NCBI GenBank assembly: GCA_020048915.1
Contig: JAIFLU010000017.1
Coordinates: 1 to 64,000 of the forward strand
Source: Bacteroidota bacterium
GTDB lineage: Bacteria > Bacteroidota > Bacteroidia > Bacteroidales > JAAUTT01
Direction of reading: 5' to 3'
Length of the DNA: 64,000 nucleotides
Shown: in pieces, positions 9,071-17,205 of the stretch
How the letters are laid out: the number at the start of each line of letters is the position of its first letter
Position numbering within the stretch: the stretch's first letter is position 1
Program-made: the position numbers and the translations under genes
The notes under the pieces: model-generated
Seen by the model: the letters and a program-made list of their open reading frames with translations, nothing else
Databases searched by the model: none
Told to the model about the DNA's origin: nothing

Positions 9071-9156
9071 ATTATAACTTGTTCTTTTATCGGTCAGATG
9101 GAACCGCCAACAACCATCCACCAGAGTGCGAAAGGTTTACTAATGGCTCGTTTCAT
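9071..9156 (-). promoter_or_regulatory. Conserved 5' leader element, copy 1 (before GH106)
   Basis: On the minus strand a 63-base segment (9156 to 9094) begins ATGAAACGAGCC and ends TTCCATCTGA. It reads as a complete 20-codon ORF starting MKRAISKPF. It is followed by AAAGAACAAGTTATAAT and lies 26 bases before the GH106 ATG. The GH2 gene upstream has a segment with the same length, the same two ends and the same distance to its start. It could be a leader peptide, an RNA element or a duplicated upstream region. Confidence 0.4.
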
Positions 9157-9169
9157 GTAATTCGTTTTT

Positions 9170-11476
9170 CTATTTTTCATACAACTTAATGGTGCGGTAA
9201 CTGCGCACTACTTTATCTTTTCTACCGTGCAATTCAGCTATTATTTCGTAAGTGCCGGGTGTATTTGGCAATTCAATTTTTACATATCTCCGGCTCACTT
9301 CATAAGGCAAAACTTCATAGCTGTATCTTTTGGTTTGAATAATAGAATCTCCTTTGGCTATAATAATGTTGAAATTATCATTAAAAGTTGTTCCCAAATC
9401 ATTAATAACGGCAACAGAAAATTCTGCCTGTGTGCCCGACCACTGTACAATTTCAAAATCGGTTTTCCAGAGTTCGGCACAAATAGCAAGAGCCGAAAAA
9501 GCATCAGGAACATATTTTTTGTAATATTTGTCGAACTCCAGTTTGGCGACATCAATAAAATTGTCGTTGGTTGCGCCATTGGGTATAGAAGCGGCAAGTC
9601 CAAAAGGATAAAGGATTCCAAAGCATGAACGTGTTGCCCGCCAATATTCGGTAACGGCAGCAAGATTGCGTGCATATAACTCCCTGCATTGGTCGGCATT
9701 AGCTTTGGATCCAAGCACTGCATCGTAATATGGTTTGGTTAGAGAGGTTGGCGTACCATCCCTGTTAAGCCATAAGTAAGAATATTCGTTAATAACACAT
9801 GGTTGGTCCCAGTGCCAGTTTGGAGAAAGCCCATAGGTATATTGGTATGGTAAGTAAAATGTAGACGGTAGCTTTTCTGCCGTTGCCATGTATTCCATAG
9901 AAAAAGGTTTGTCCTTATGTCCATCAGGCTTTATCATTTCCGATCCCGCTGTCCAACTTTCGAAATACGGATGTGCTTCACGAATATCTCCAGCACTTAC
10001 AGGGGGCGACCAACCATTGTCCCAAACGCGGTTGGATAAATCAAGTTTACTAACTTCTTTAATTGCTTCTCCGGTTTCTTTCGACCACGATTCGTTTTGG
10101 GCATCCCATACTATTACGCTTGGGTGGTTCCAACGCTCCCGCATCCAATCAGTATATTCTATAATCAACTGTTTTGATTTCAAGTTTTTTGGCCAAATGC
10201 CCCATTTTTTAAAAGGATCTGCTGCTTGTTCTTCCACACTTCCTATATCAGGTTGATAGGCATACCAGATGGCATATTCATCGAAAATCATCATTCCTTC
10301 TTCGTCGGCTATATCATACCACATTTCAGGCGCGGGGCCAATTGCAAAACGCACACCATTCATCCCCATTTTTGTAAAACTCCTGAATAATTGTCGTACC
10401 CATACCGAATCCCATGGGAGCTGTTTAGAGAGAGTATCTTCAAAAAACCGATGAATGCCAAAATTTGTACCGCGTATAAAGCAGGGTTCATTGTTCAAAA
10501 GGGCTTTATTGGAATAAGAACTGTCAACTGCAAAAGAGCGCATTCCAAAACGGGTTTGATAGGAATAATTGCTGTTTGAAAGTCGCAAAACATACAGGTT
10601 CGGTTCTTCCGGTGTCCACAGCTTGCAATCCTTTATTGGAATGTTAACCGCCTTTATCGTCTCTGTCCCTGATTCAATATCACCACTTTTTATGATGGTA
10701 TGGCCAACCTTTTTACCCGATATTAATTCATAAACATTTGCATTAAGTTCGAGTGATTGCCCAGCCTTTTGGTGGGTAGCAAAATAGACAACCGCTTTTA
10801 TACTTTCGGCTTCAATATCGGGAACAATTTGTGTACGGGTCACGATTGGATCTCCTGAAAAAAGCAATTGCACATGGTCATAAATGCCTGATGGATAACG
10901 ATGCCTCTCCGGATCACCGCCCGAAACTACAGAATCAGGCACCGAAGAAATAAATGCTCCAACCCTTATAATTATTTCATTTTCAATATTATTGCCTTTT
11001 AAAAATGGTGTAACTGAAAAATACAGAGGGGTGAAATTCTTTGGGCTTTCCCCAACTTCTTTCCCATTTATAAAAACCTTGGTACCAAACATAGATTTGA
11101 AAATTTTTAAACGTACCAATTCGGGTATGTTACCAGCAATGGTAAACTTTCTGCGGTACCAGTAAGCCGAATTTTCAGGTTTTTCTTCGCCCGCGTTTTT
11201 AAAAGCTGGAGTGGCCGAAGTAATCAAACCCGGAACTGGAACGGTTGCTGAAAACTGAGATGGAATTTGTAACTTGTTGCCTTCAGCCACTTCCCACTGG
11301 CCATCCAGAGATATTATTCTTCCCCATTCCCGGTTTTGAGGAGTATAGGATTGGTTTTGGCTAATTGTTTTATGATACACTTGAGCAAAAAGCTGATTCA
11401 AAGCAAATTGAAATAAAAGAAGAGAAGTTATAAAAAGTAGTAACGGTAACTTCTTGATTTTGTATATTTTATTCAT
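9170..11476 (-). CDS. GH2 beta-glycosidase (galactosidase/glucuronidase type)
   Basis: The 768-residue enzyme has a signal peptide (cleavage after LFAQ, about 32). In order it shows the sugar-binding jellyroll (about 50-205), an immunoglobulin-like domain (about 210-315) and the TIM barrel (about 320-620). The acid/base is Glu462 in WDAQNESW and the nucleophile Glu564 in VINEYSYLW, both standard GH2 positions. It hydrolyses a terminal beta-linked sugar by a retaining mechanism. The nucleophile context NEYS differs from the GTE(T/S) of typical beta-galactosidases such as the one at 49553, so another beta-linked sugar is possible. It follows a 271-base spacer containing the second leader element and a gene scar. 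The C-terminal 100 residues form another beta-sandwich. Confidence 0.85.
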   Translation of the reverse strand: MNKIYKIKKLPLLLFITSLLLFQFALNQLFAQVYHKTISQNQSYTPQNREWGRIISLDGQWEVAEGNKLQIPSQFSATVPVPGLITSATPAFKNAGEEKPENSAYWYRRKFTIAGNIPELVRLKIFKSMFGTKVFINGKEVGESPKNFTPLYFSVTPFLKGNNIENEIIIRVGAFISSVPDSVVSGGDPERHRYPSGIYDHVQLLFSGDPIVTRTQIVPDIEAESIKAVVYFATHQKAGQSLELNANVYELISGKKVGHTIIKSGDIESGTETIKAVNIPIKDCKLWTPEEPNLYVLRLSNSNYSYQTRFGMRSFAVDSSYSNKALLNNEPCFIRGTNFGIHRFFEDTLSKQLPWDSVWVRQLFRSFTKMGMNGVRFAIGPAPEMWYDIADEEGMMIFDEYAIWYAYQPDIGSVEEQAADPFKKWGIWPKNLKSKQLIIEYTDWMRERWNHPSVIVWDAQNESWSKETGEAIKEVSKLDLSNRVWDNGWSPPVSAGDIREAHPYFESWTAGSEMIKPDGHKDKPFSMEYMATAEKLPSTFYLPYQYTYGLSPNWHWDQPCVINEYSYLWLNRDGTPTSLTKPYYDAVLGSKANADQCRELYARNLAAVTEYWRATRSCFGILYPFGLAASIPNGATNDNFIDVAKLEFDKYYKKYVPDAFSALAICAELWKTDFEIVQWSGTQAEFSVAVINDLGTTFNDNFNIIIAKGDSIIQTKRYSYEVLPYEVSRRYVKIELPNTPGTYEIIAELHGRKDKVVRSYRTIKLYEK

Positions 11477-11480
11477 GCGT

Positions 11481-11564
11481 ATATAATTTGTTCTTTAATT
11501 GTCAGATGGAACTTGCCAACGATAATCATGTGTGTGTGAGATTATCTCTCACGGTTCGTTTCAT
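11481..11564 (-). promoter_or_regulatory. Conserved 5' leader element, copy 2 (before GH2)
   Basis: On the minus strand the segment from 11564 to 11502 begins ATGAAACGAACC and ends TTCCATCTGA. It is 63 bases long like copy 1 and ends 26 bases before the GH2 ATG, also like copy 1. The centre differs: it has a 6-bp hairpin GTGAGA-GATAA-TCTCAC, and the reading frame is broken by a TGA at codon 13. The conserved ends, length and position with a divergent middle suggest that the ends or the spacing matter, or that one copy has decayed. Confidence 0.4.
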
Positions 11565-11573
11565 TATTTGATT

Positions 11574-11719
11574 TTATAAATTAATGCTTACATCTTGCCC
11601 ATTGGAGTATTTCAATTTCAAAACTCCGCCATTGTCAAGTACACACATATAATGGCATTTTTTTTCTCTGCACAAAAAATAGCAACTAAAAATAATGCGC
11701 AATAAAATAAATATTTCAT
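11574..11719 (-). pseudogene. Internally deleted secreted-protein gene (signal peptide joined to a C-terminal scrap)
   Basis: ATG at 11719 opens a good signal peptide (MKYLFYCALFLVAIFCAEKK), but the frame stops within 37 codons. A different frame continues as VLDNGGVLKLKYSNGQDV and ends SINL, TAA at 11574, which looks like the C-terminal strands of a glycosidase. A start and an end with almost nothing between them indicate a large internal deletion. The parent family cannot be identified from so little. Confidence 0.5.
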
Positions 11720-11747
11720 TATGATTTTGTTATTGAACAAATTCTAT

Positions 11748-13172
11748 TTATTTAGACAAATTAGTCACTTTGATCATCTTAGCATATTTAAAATCCATAT
11801 TTTTAGGGAGTTTAATTTCAATTCCATTGACTACACTTGAAAATGAAAGTGATTCTTGTGTTTTTCCAAATAGCAAAATTTTTGATGATTGACTTATTTT
11901 GCAATTAGGTATGAATATAGAATTGTTTTTTGGTGCAGAAAGCAAGAATATGTATAAATCCTCGTTCTTTTGAGTAAATCTTACTTGGGTTTCATCATTT
12001 AATACTGCCGAAGGAATAACATATGGATGCGTATCGTAAATTCCTTCACTGTTTATTTTCATCCATTCGCCTAAGTCGGTCAGTCGTTTCAACTGATTTT
12101 CAGGAATTGTACCATCGGCTTTGGGGCCTACGTTTAACAGTAAATTCCCGTTTTTGCTTACTATATCAATGAACAAATGAATTAATTCTTCGGAAGACAG
12201 TAAATGTTCATCACCTTCCACCTGATTGTTCCCAAACGAATATCCGATCCCTCGATAGGTTTCCCACTTTTTAGCAACAATAGAGTCCATCACCTGATAT
12301 TCGGGGGTGGTAAAATTGTACATTTCAGGATATTGATTCCAACGATCGTTGGTGACAGCCTGCGGATTTAAATTAAATAATTCGGAGAATATGCCTAAAA
12401 AATCCCCATTTTTTGGATAATTCACATCATTCCATAAAATATCGGGTTTATAACGATGTATCAGTTCGTGAACCTGGCAATCGGCATAAGCAGTATAAGC
12501 TAATGACTTTGGCATGCTTTCAAATAAATCGGGCCAGAGATTTGTTATCGGGCTTTGGTTAAAGGTCAAGTCGAGGCCACCACAATAATAAACTCCAAAC
12601 TTCATCCCTTTAGCCCGTACCGACTGGCACAATTCGCCAGTAAAATCAAGGGGACTGTTTATTTTTTCCTTTTCCATGAAAGGATTTGTAATTCTGGAAG
12701 GGTACATGGTAAAGCCATCCATGTGTTTTGTGGTAAAAACAACATAGCGGGCTCCAATATTTGAAAATATGGTTGACCAAGAATCAGCATTCCATTGCTT
12801 TGCTTGATTGATTAAGGTGTCACTGAAATTGTAATAATCGTAATCCTTTCCATATACTTTTTCATGGTGCGTCTGAGTTGGCGAACCGTTTATCCGAAGT
12901 GAATTCAAATACCATTCTGCATAAGGATTGCTTTTGTAAAAAGCTCTCCAATCGGTAACTTTATCGGGTGTGGTTGTAGGAGTTGCCCATGCAGGAACAG
13001 AATACAAACCCCAATGAATAAAAATACCAAGTTTAGCATCATTATACCATTGGGGAGCTTTCCTTGTTGAAAGCGATTCTTTTGTTGAAAGATAAACTTT
13101 TTCAGAAGTTTCCTGGGCAAATGTGATTCTTGCTATTGCCAGAATAGCCATTATTAAAATCATTTTTCTCAT
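11748..13172 (-). CDS. GH29 alpha-L-fucosidase, divergent copy
   Basis: The 474-residue protein has a signal peptide (cleavage after TFAQ, about 20) and a full GH29 TIM barrel followed by a C-terminal beta-sandwich. The nucleophile is Asp249 in DILWNDV. It is about as long as, and very similar to, the GH29 at 53757-55208, but it differs at fucose-pocket positions: the canonical KHHDGF is KHMDGF here (Met151), and the YYSGGLDWT of the paralogue is YYCGGLDLT. In known GH29 structures the histidine pair contacts fucose, so either specificity has shifted or the copy is drifting. Family certain; activity on fucose less so. Confidence 0.85.
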   Translation of the reverse strand: MRKMILIMAILAIARITFAQETSEKVYLSTKESLSTRKAPQWYNDAKLGIFIHWGLYSVPAWATPTTTPDKVTDWRAFYKSNPYAEWYLNSLRINGSPTQTHHEKVYGKDYDYYNFSDTLINQAKQWNADSWSTIFSNIGARYVVFTTKHMDGFTMYPSRITNPFMEKEKINSPLDFTGELCQSVRAKGMKFGVYYCGGLDLTFNQSPITNLWPDLFESMPKSLAYTAYADCQVHELIHRYKPDILWNDVNYPKNGDFLGIFSELFNLNPQAVTNDRWNQYPEMYNFTTPEYQVMDSIVAKKWETYRGIGYSFGNNQVEGDEHLLSSEELIHLFIDIVSKNGNLLLNVGPKADGTIPENQLKRLTDLGEWMKINSEGIYDTHPYVIPSAVLNDETQVRFTQKNEDLYIFLLSAPKNNSIFIPNCKISQSSKILLFGKTQESLSFSSVVNGIEIKLPKNMDFKYAKMIKVTNLSK

Positions 13173-13208
13173 ACCTTAAAACCATTTTTAATTGCTACTT
13201 GTACATTT

Positions 13209-15164
13209 TTAATTGGTTATTGATCCTCCTAATGTCATATTATCTGGTGATTTACCATCAATAGACATATATATCAATTTACTTTCATGAGGATTTAATT
13301 CGATATGAATAACTGTTTTAACACCTAAATTAATTGCACCATTTACACTCCAATCAAAACAGGTAGTTGATTTATTTCCAATAAGTTTTTCAATTGTAAA
13401 ATTGGCGCTTTCCTTTTCATCACTTCTATTCACAAAAAGAGTTGCATAGCTATTTTTAGAAGGATACTCACGCACCATGACTTCAAATTTCTCAGGTTTA
13501 TCGATAAAAGGCAATGTAGAATTCAGTTTTGTTGTAGAGGGTTCTAAAAATCTAAAAAGATCAGTCCTAAATTTTGGAATATCATGAAATAAATCTGAAG
13601 TATTAATTACACCTCCAAGCATACCCATCCAAAGAATCATAGATTGAGCTTCGTCATTATTCATGTGGTTATATTTCTCACGTAAAATCATCGCATCGGG
13701 ATCATTTTGCCACCAAACATTATTAATGTGTTGCGCACCTATTGACTCATCAAACATATTTTTGCCACCCTCCCACATAGGTCGAATATCCGCTGAAATA
13801 CGCATTCCATCGACATAACTAATCATAGGCGCAAAAGGAGCAATACAACCTAACCAATAGGATTCTGGACCAATTTCCTGACGAATCATTTCGAATAATT
13901 CATGTTGATATTCAAATGATGTTTTACCGGGAGTAAATCTTTTCACATTAGCAGAAGATTCGGAACCATACAACATAAAATCTGTTTTAAAGAACGTAAT
14001 ACCCATCTTTCTAAATGCTCTAAATACTTGACGTAAATATTCCATCACTTCAGGATTACTGGTATCTAAAGTATAAATTTCTTCATCCATCTGGCCCCAC
14101 AAACGTTCCTCACCATAAAAGGTCATGTTAATAATTGGTGTTTCATCTTTCTTATATAAAATCCAATTGGGATGTTCTTTATACAATTTACTTTTATTTC
14201 CAATCATGTAGGGACCAATCCATATACCCGCTTTGTAACCATTATCAATAATTTCTTTTACTGATTTATCGAGACCTTTTGGAAATTTATAAAATGGTTC
14301 TAACCAATCGCCAGCATGCGGAAAATAACCCGCATCTATTTGTATGGTTTGAATGGGAACATTGGGTGTAACAGTTTTGAAACCTTTTAAGTATTCTGAA
14401 AGCATCTCATCGGTTAAGTGATAATAAGCATAATACCATGAACACCAATGATACGACTGAGGTTTGTCATTTTTTACATTTTTGGTTTTAGCAACTTCTG
14501 ATGCTTCATTTTTCATAGCTTCAAAAGCTGATACATTCTCTGTAATATAAAAAGTGGGCAATTTATCAGTTCGAACCATTTCAGTTGATATACATACATC
14601 AATCATTTTTTTGCCACCATACCTGGCTGTGGGGTAAAAATTGGTATAGGATTGATATTTTGAATAATCGCGTGTTGAAATTACCATTGTTGACCCACTA
14701 TCAGGAAGCATTCCTGAAATTAATGAAGAGCTGCTAAAATCTAATTTATCAATAGGCCATTCTTTTATACCCCCCGCTCCCATAATTGCTGACGGAGTTC
14801 GGTAAATACGGTTAGCGTTTACAACTATTGCATCATGAATAGGAGAAATAAATGCAGTTTTAATATTATTTATTAAGATATTAGTATTTACCGTTATCGC
14901 ACTGCCTTCATTGGCCAATATAATTTCAAATTTCCCGTCAGTCAGAAAATATTGAATAGTTTTTTGATTGTTTTTGGCAATAATTTTAACACTTGTTGGC
15001 TTAAGCATTATATTATCGATGGCAGGATAACAATTCAAAATTTTAACACTTGTTCCTATGATATCAAATGTTCCATCATTTCTTACACTAAATTGAATGT
15101 TTTGTGAAAAAACATCCGCTATTCCTATAAAAAAGGAAATACTAATTGCTAAAATAATCTTCAT
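13209..15164 (-). CDS. GH36-like alpha-galactosidase
   Basis: The 651-residue secreted protein has a signal peptide (about 1-20), an N-terminal beta-sandwich (about 21-230), a TIM barrel (about 235-560) and a C-terminal beta domain. Clan GH-D features are seen: WCSWYYAYYHL and IQIDAGYFP near the barrel start, the nucleophile Asp395 in FFKTDFM and the likely acid/base Asp459 in RISADIRP. GH36 enzymes release terminal alpha-galactose with retention. Neighbours are GH97 upstream and GH29 downstream with gaps under 40 bases, so they are likely co-transcribed. Some clan GH-D relatives act on other alpha-linked sugars, so the galactose assignment is probable but not proven. Confidence 0.8.
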   Translation of the reverse strand: MKIILAISISFFIGIADVFSQNIQFSVRNDGTFDIIGTSVKILNCYPAIDNIMLKPTSVKIIAKNNQKTIQYFLTDGKFEIILANEGSAITVNTNILINNIKTAFISPIHDAIVVNANRIYRTPSAIMGAGGIKEWPIDKLDFSSSSLISGMLPDSGSTMVISTRDYSKYQSYTNFYPTARYGGKKMIDVCISTEMVRTDKLPTFYITENVSAFEAMKNEASEVAKTKNVKNDKPQSYHWCSWYYAYYHLTDEMLSEYLKGFKTVTPNVPIQTIQIDAGYFPHAGDWLEPFYKFPKGLDKSVKEIIDNGYKAGIWIGPYMIGNKSKLYKEHPNWILYKKDETPIINMTFYGEERLWGQMDEEIYTLDTSNPEVMEYLRQVFRAFRKMGITFFKTDFMLYGSESSANVKRFTPGKTSFEYQHELFEMIRQEIGPESYWLGCIAPFAPMISYVDGMRISADIRPMWEGGKNMFDESIGAQHINNVWWQNDPDAMILREKYNHMNNDEAQSMILWMGMLGGVINTSDLFHDIPKFRTDLFRFLEPSTTKLNSTLPFIDKPEKFEVMVREYPSKNSYATLFVNRSDEKESANFTIEKLIGNKSTTCFDWSVNGAINLGVKTVIHIELNPHESKLIYMSIDGKSPDNMTLGGSITN

Positions 15165-15198
15165 GTTTTAGTTTATTAGTAAGTTATGTTTAACCCAA

Positions 15199-17109
15199 TT
15201 AATTTCCAGAAATATAAATAGCAAAACCTCCATTTTTTGCCATGGTAATAGAAAGAGGTTTAGTAGTTGAAACAACAACATCTTTTACCTCACAGCTATT
15301 AAAAGCGTCGTTACCATCGCAGTATAGTTTAACCGTTTGGTCATTCTTTAAAAAGTCAGTTTTAATTTCTACTGTTCGTTCATCACCAGCATTAATTCCG
15401 GCAATAAACCAATCGCTATTATTACGGCGGGCGATACAAAAATATTGACCGGGATATCCATCTAAAAATTTAGTTTCATCCCAGGTAGAAACTAATTTCG
15501 ATAACAATTCTTTTGCCGGAGAATTCAAATACATTTCGGGTTTATCGCACATAACCAGCCATCCCGATTCAACTACAACCGACAAGGCTAATTCATGTGC
15601 ATACGACGTAGTTCTATTTGGAGTAGAAAAAGCAACTGGCGTATAATCCATAGAACCAATTACGTTACGAGTAAATGCAACAGCACAATTATGCTCAGGT
15701 GTTGGAGGTTGCCAATTAAAAATGTAATATTCCGAACCTTTAATGCCTTCTTGTGTCATTAGATTTGGATATGTTCTTCGTTCGCCACGTGGAGGATAAT
15801 CGCCATGAAAACTAACCAACAAATGATATTTTAGGGCATCACTTAAACAGGCTTCGCGAAAAGCCATGGCTTCCTGATTGGTACTATTAATAAAATCTAT
15901 TTTAATACCTTTTATACCTAAATCGCGATAGCGACCAAAAATATCGGCTCGTTTTTCGGGCGTATTCAAATTTCTTCGTTCATCCCAACCATATACTGAT
16001 ACGCCTTTTGATGCAGCATAATCCACAATGCGTTTTACCCAGGGTGTTGTTTTCCATTTATCTATTGCATAAGAAGGAGAGCCAATTAATGAAACATCAA
16101 ATTCAACAAATGTCCAATTCATAGCCGATGCCAAATCAATATATTCTTTTAATGCCACAGTATCGCCATTGGCTAAGTTATTTCCCCACCATGGAAACAC
16201 AGAAACGCCGGGCTTAATCCAAGAAACATCAGACTGTGTGGGAGCAGGACATAAGGCTTCAATTAACGTTGATTCAACTATTGGCTTCAACGTTTCACCA
16301 ACCATAATAACCCGCCATGGAGAAGAAAAATTAGGTGATGCAATAATATCTGTTCGTTCATTTTCGAGAACTAATTCATACGTTTCTTTATAATTAACAT
16401 TAGTGTGTTTAAATTTAGGATAACGAATATTGATGTTGAAAATATTATCGCCTGAATTTCCACTCAGACTGCTTGCGCAATACTTGCTCATTACATCGGC
16501 TTCATGAATAAGTATAAATTTATTAGAAGGCGTTTGAACTAAGAAAGGCATCACATAAATGGCGGCTTTCATGGTATCAATTTTCTGCTTTGGATAAAAA
16601 CCTTCATTGTCAATTCGGCTTTCCATAGCCCATGCCAATGAGCCAGTAGGGATTTTAAAACCGCTAATTTCGTCTTCAACAATTTCATTTTTATTATTCG
16701 ACAACTTATAACGATAGGCAATTCCATCATTATAAGCCCTAAAAACGACATTCATTTTTTCGCCATTATTATTTACTACCTGCAATATAAGTTCATTACA
16801 AGAGTTATAACTTTTCTTTTGTTTACCTGAAAACAACATAAGCGTATCGCGTAAAGAAGCTACATCACTTTGTGTAATTTTTAAGTTAGACGTAAAATCA
16901 AATGCCTCATTTTCAAATTTAATACCCAAAGGAGATTGCTCAATAATAAGCGTGTCGTTAATAGAAACCGAATAAAACAGTTGATTGTTAATTTCCACTA
17001 TTTCGGCTTTCAACCTTCCATCAGGAGATGTAATATTTTTTTGAATATTATTGCAAGCAAAACTTACAATTAATAAAAAAAGTGCTGTAATTTTTATAGA
17101 TATCTTCAT
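15199..17109 (-). CDS. GH97 alpha-galactosidase-type enzyme, lipoprotein
   Basis: The 636-residue protein has a lipoprotein signal (LIVSFAC, Cys19), then the GH97 N-terminal beta-supersandwich (TSPDGRLKAEI at about 27-37), the catalytic barrel (about 280-540) and a C-terminal beta domain. Family blocks include FRAYNDGIAYRY, SRIDNEGFYP and FVEFD. The motif IKIDFIN places an aspartate (Asp405) where retaining GH97 alpha-galactosidases have their nucleophile; the inverting alpha-glucosidase branch uses glutamates instead. TQEGIKGSEYY contains the expected acid/base glutamate. Family sure; alpha-galactosidase subtype likely. GH36 next to it would act on the same sugar. Confidence 0.87.
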   Translation of the reverse strand: MKISIKITALFLLIVSFACNNIQKNITSPDGRLKAEIVEINNQLFYSVSINDTLIIEQSPLGIKFENEAFDFTSNLKITQSDVASLRDTLMLFSGKQKKSYNSCNELILQVVNNNGEKMNVVFRAYNDGIAYRYKLSNNKNEIVEDEISGFKIPTGSLAWAMESRIDNEGFYPKQKIDTMKAAIYVMPFLVQTPSNKFILIHEADVMSKYCASSLSGNSGDNIFNINIRYPKFKHTNVNYKETYELVLENERTDIIASPNFSSPWRVIMVGETLKPIVESTLIEALCPAPTQSDVSWIKPGVSVFPWWGNNLANGDTVALKEYIDLASAMNWTFVEFDVSLIGSPSYAIDKWKTTPWVKRIVDYAASKGVSVYGWDERRNLNTPEKRADIFGRYRDLGIKGIKIDFINSTNQEAMAFREACLSDALKYHLLVSFHGDYPPRGERRTYPNLMTQEGIKGSEYYIFNWQPPTPEHNCAVAFTRNVIGSMDYTPVAFSTPNRTTSYAHELALSVVVESGWLVMCDKPEMYLNSPAKELLSKLVSTWDETKFLDGYPGQYFCIARRNNSDWFIAGINAGDERTVEIKTDFLKNDQTVKLYCDGNDAFNSCEVKDVVVSTTKPLSITMAKNGGFAIYISGN

Positions 17110-17205
17110 GTTAAAATATTTGTTAATAGTTTATTGCAAACAGTTTAGAACAATTCTGATTTTAACTTATAAAATCGAAAACGCAACAACCATAATTCTT
17201 ATAAA

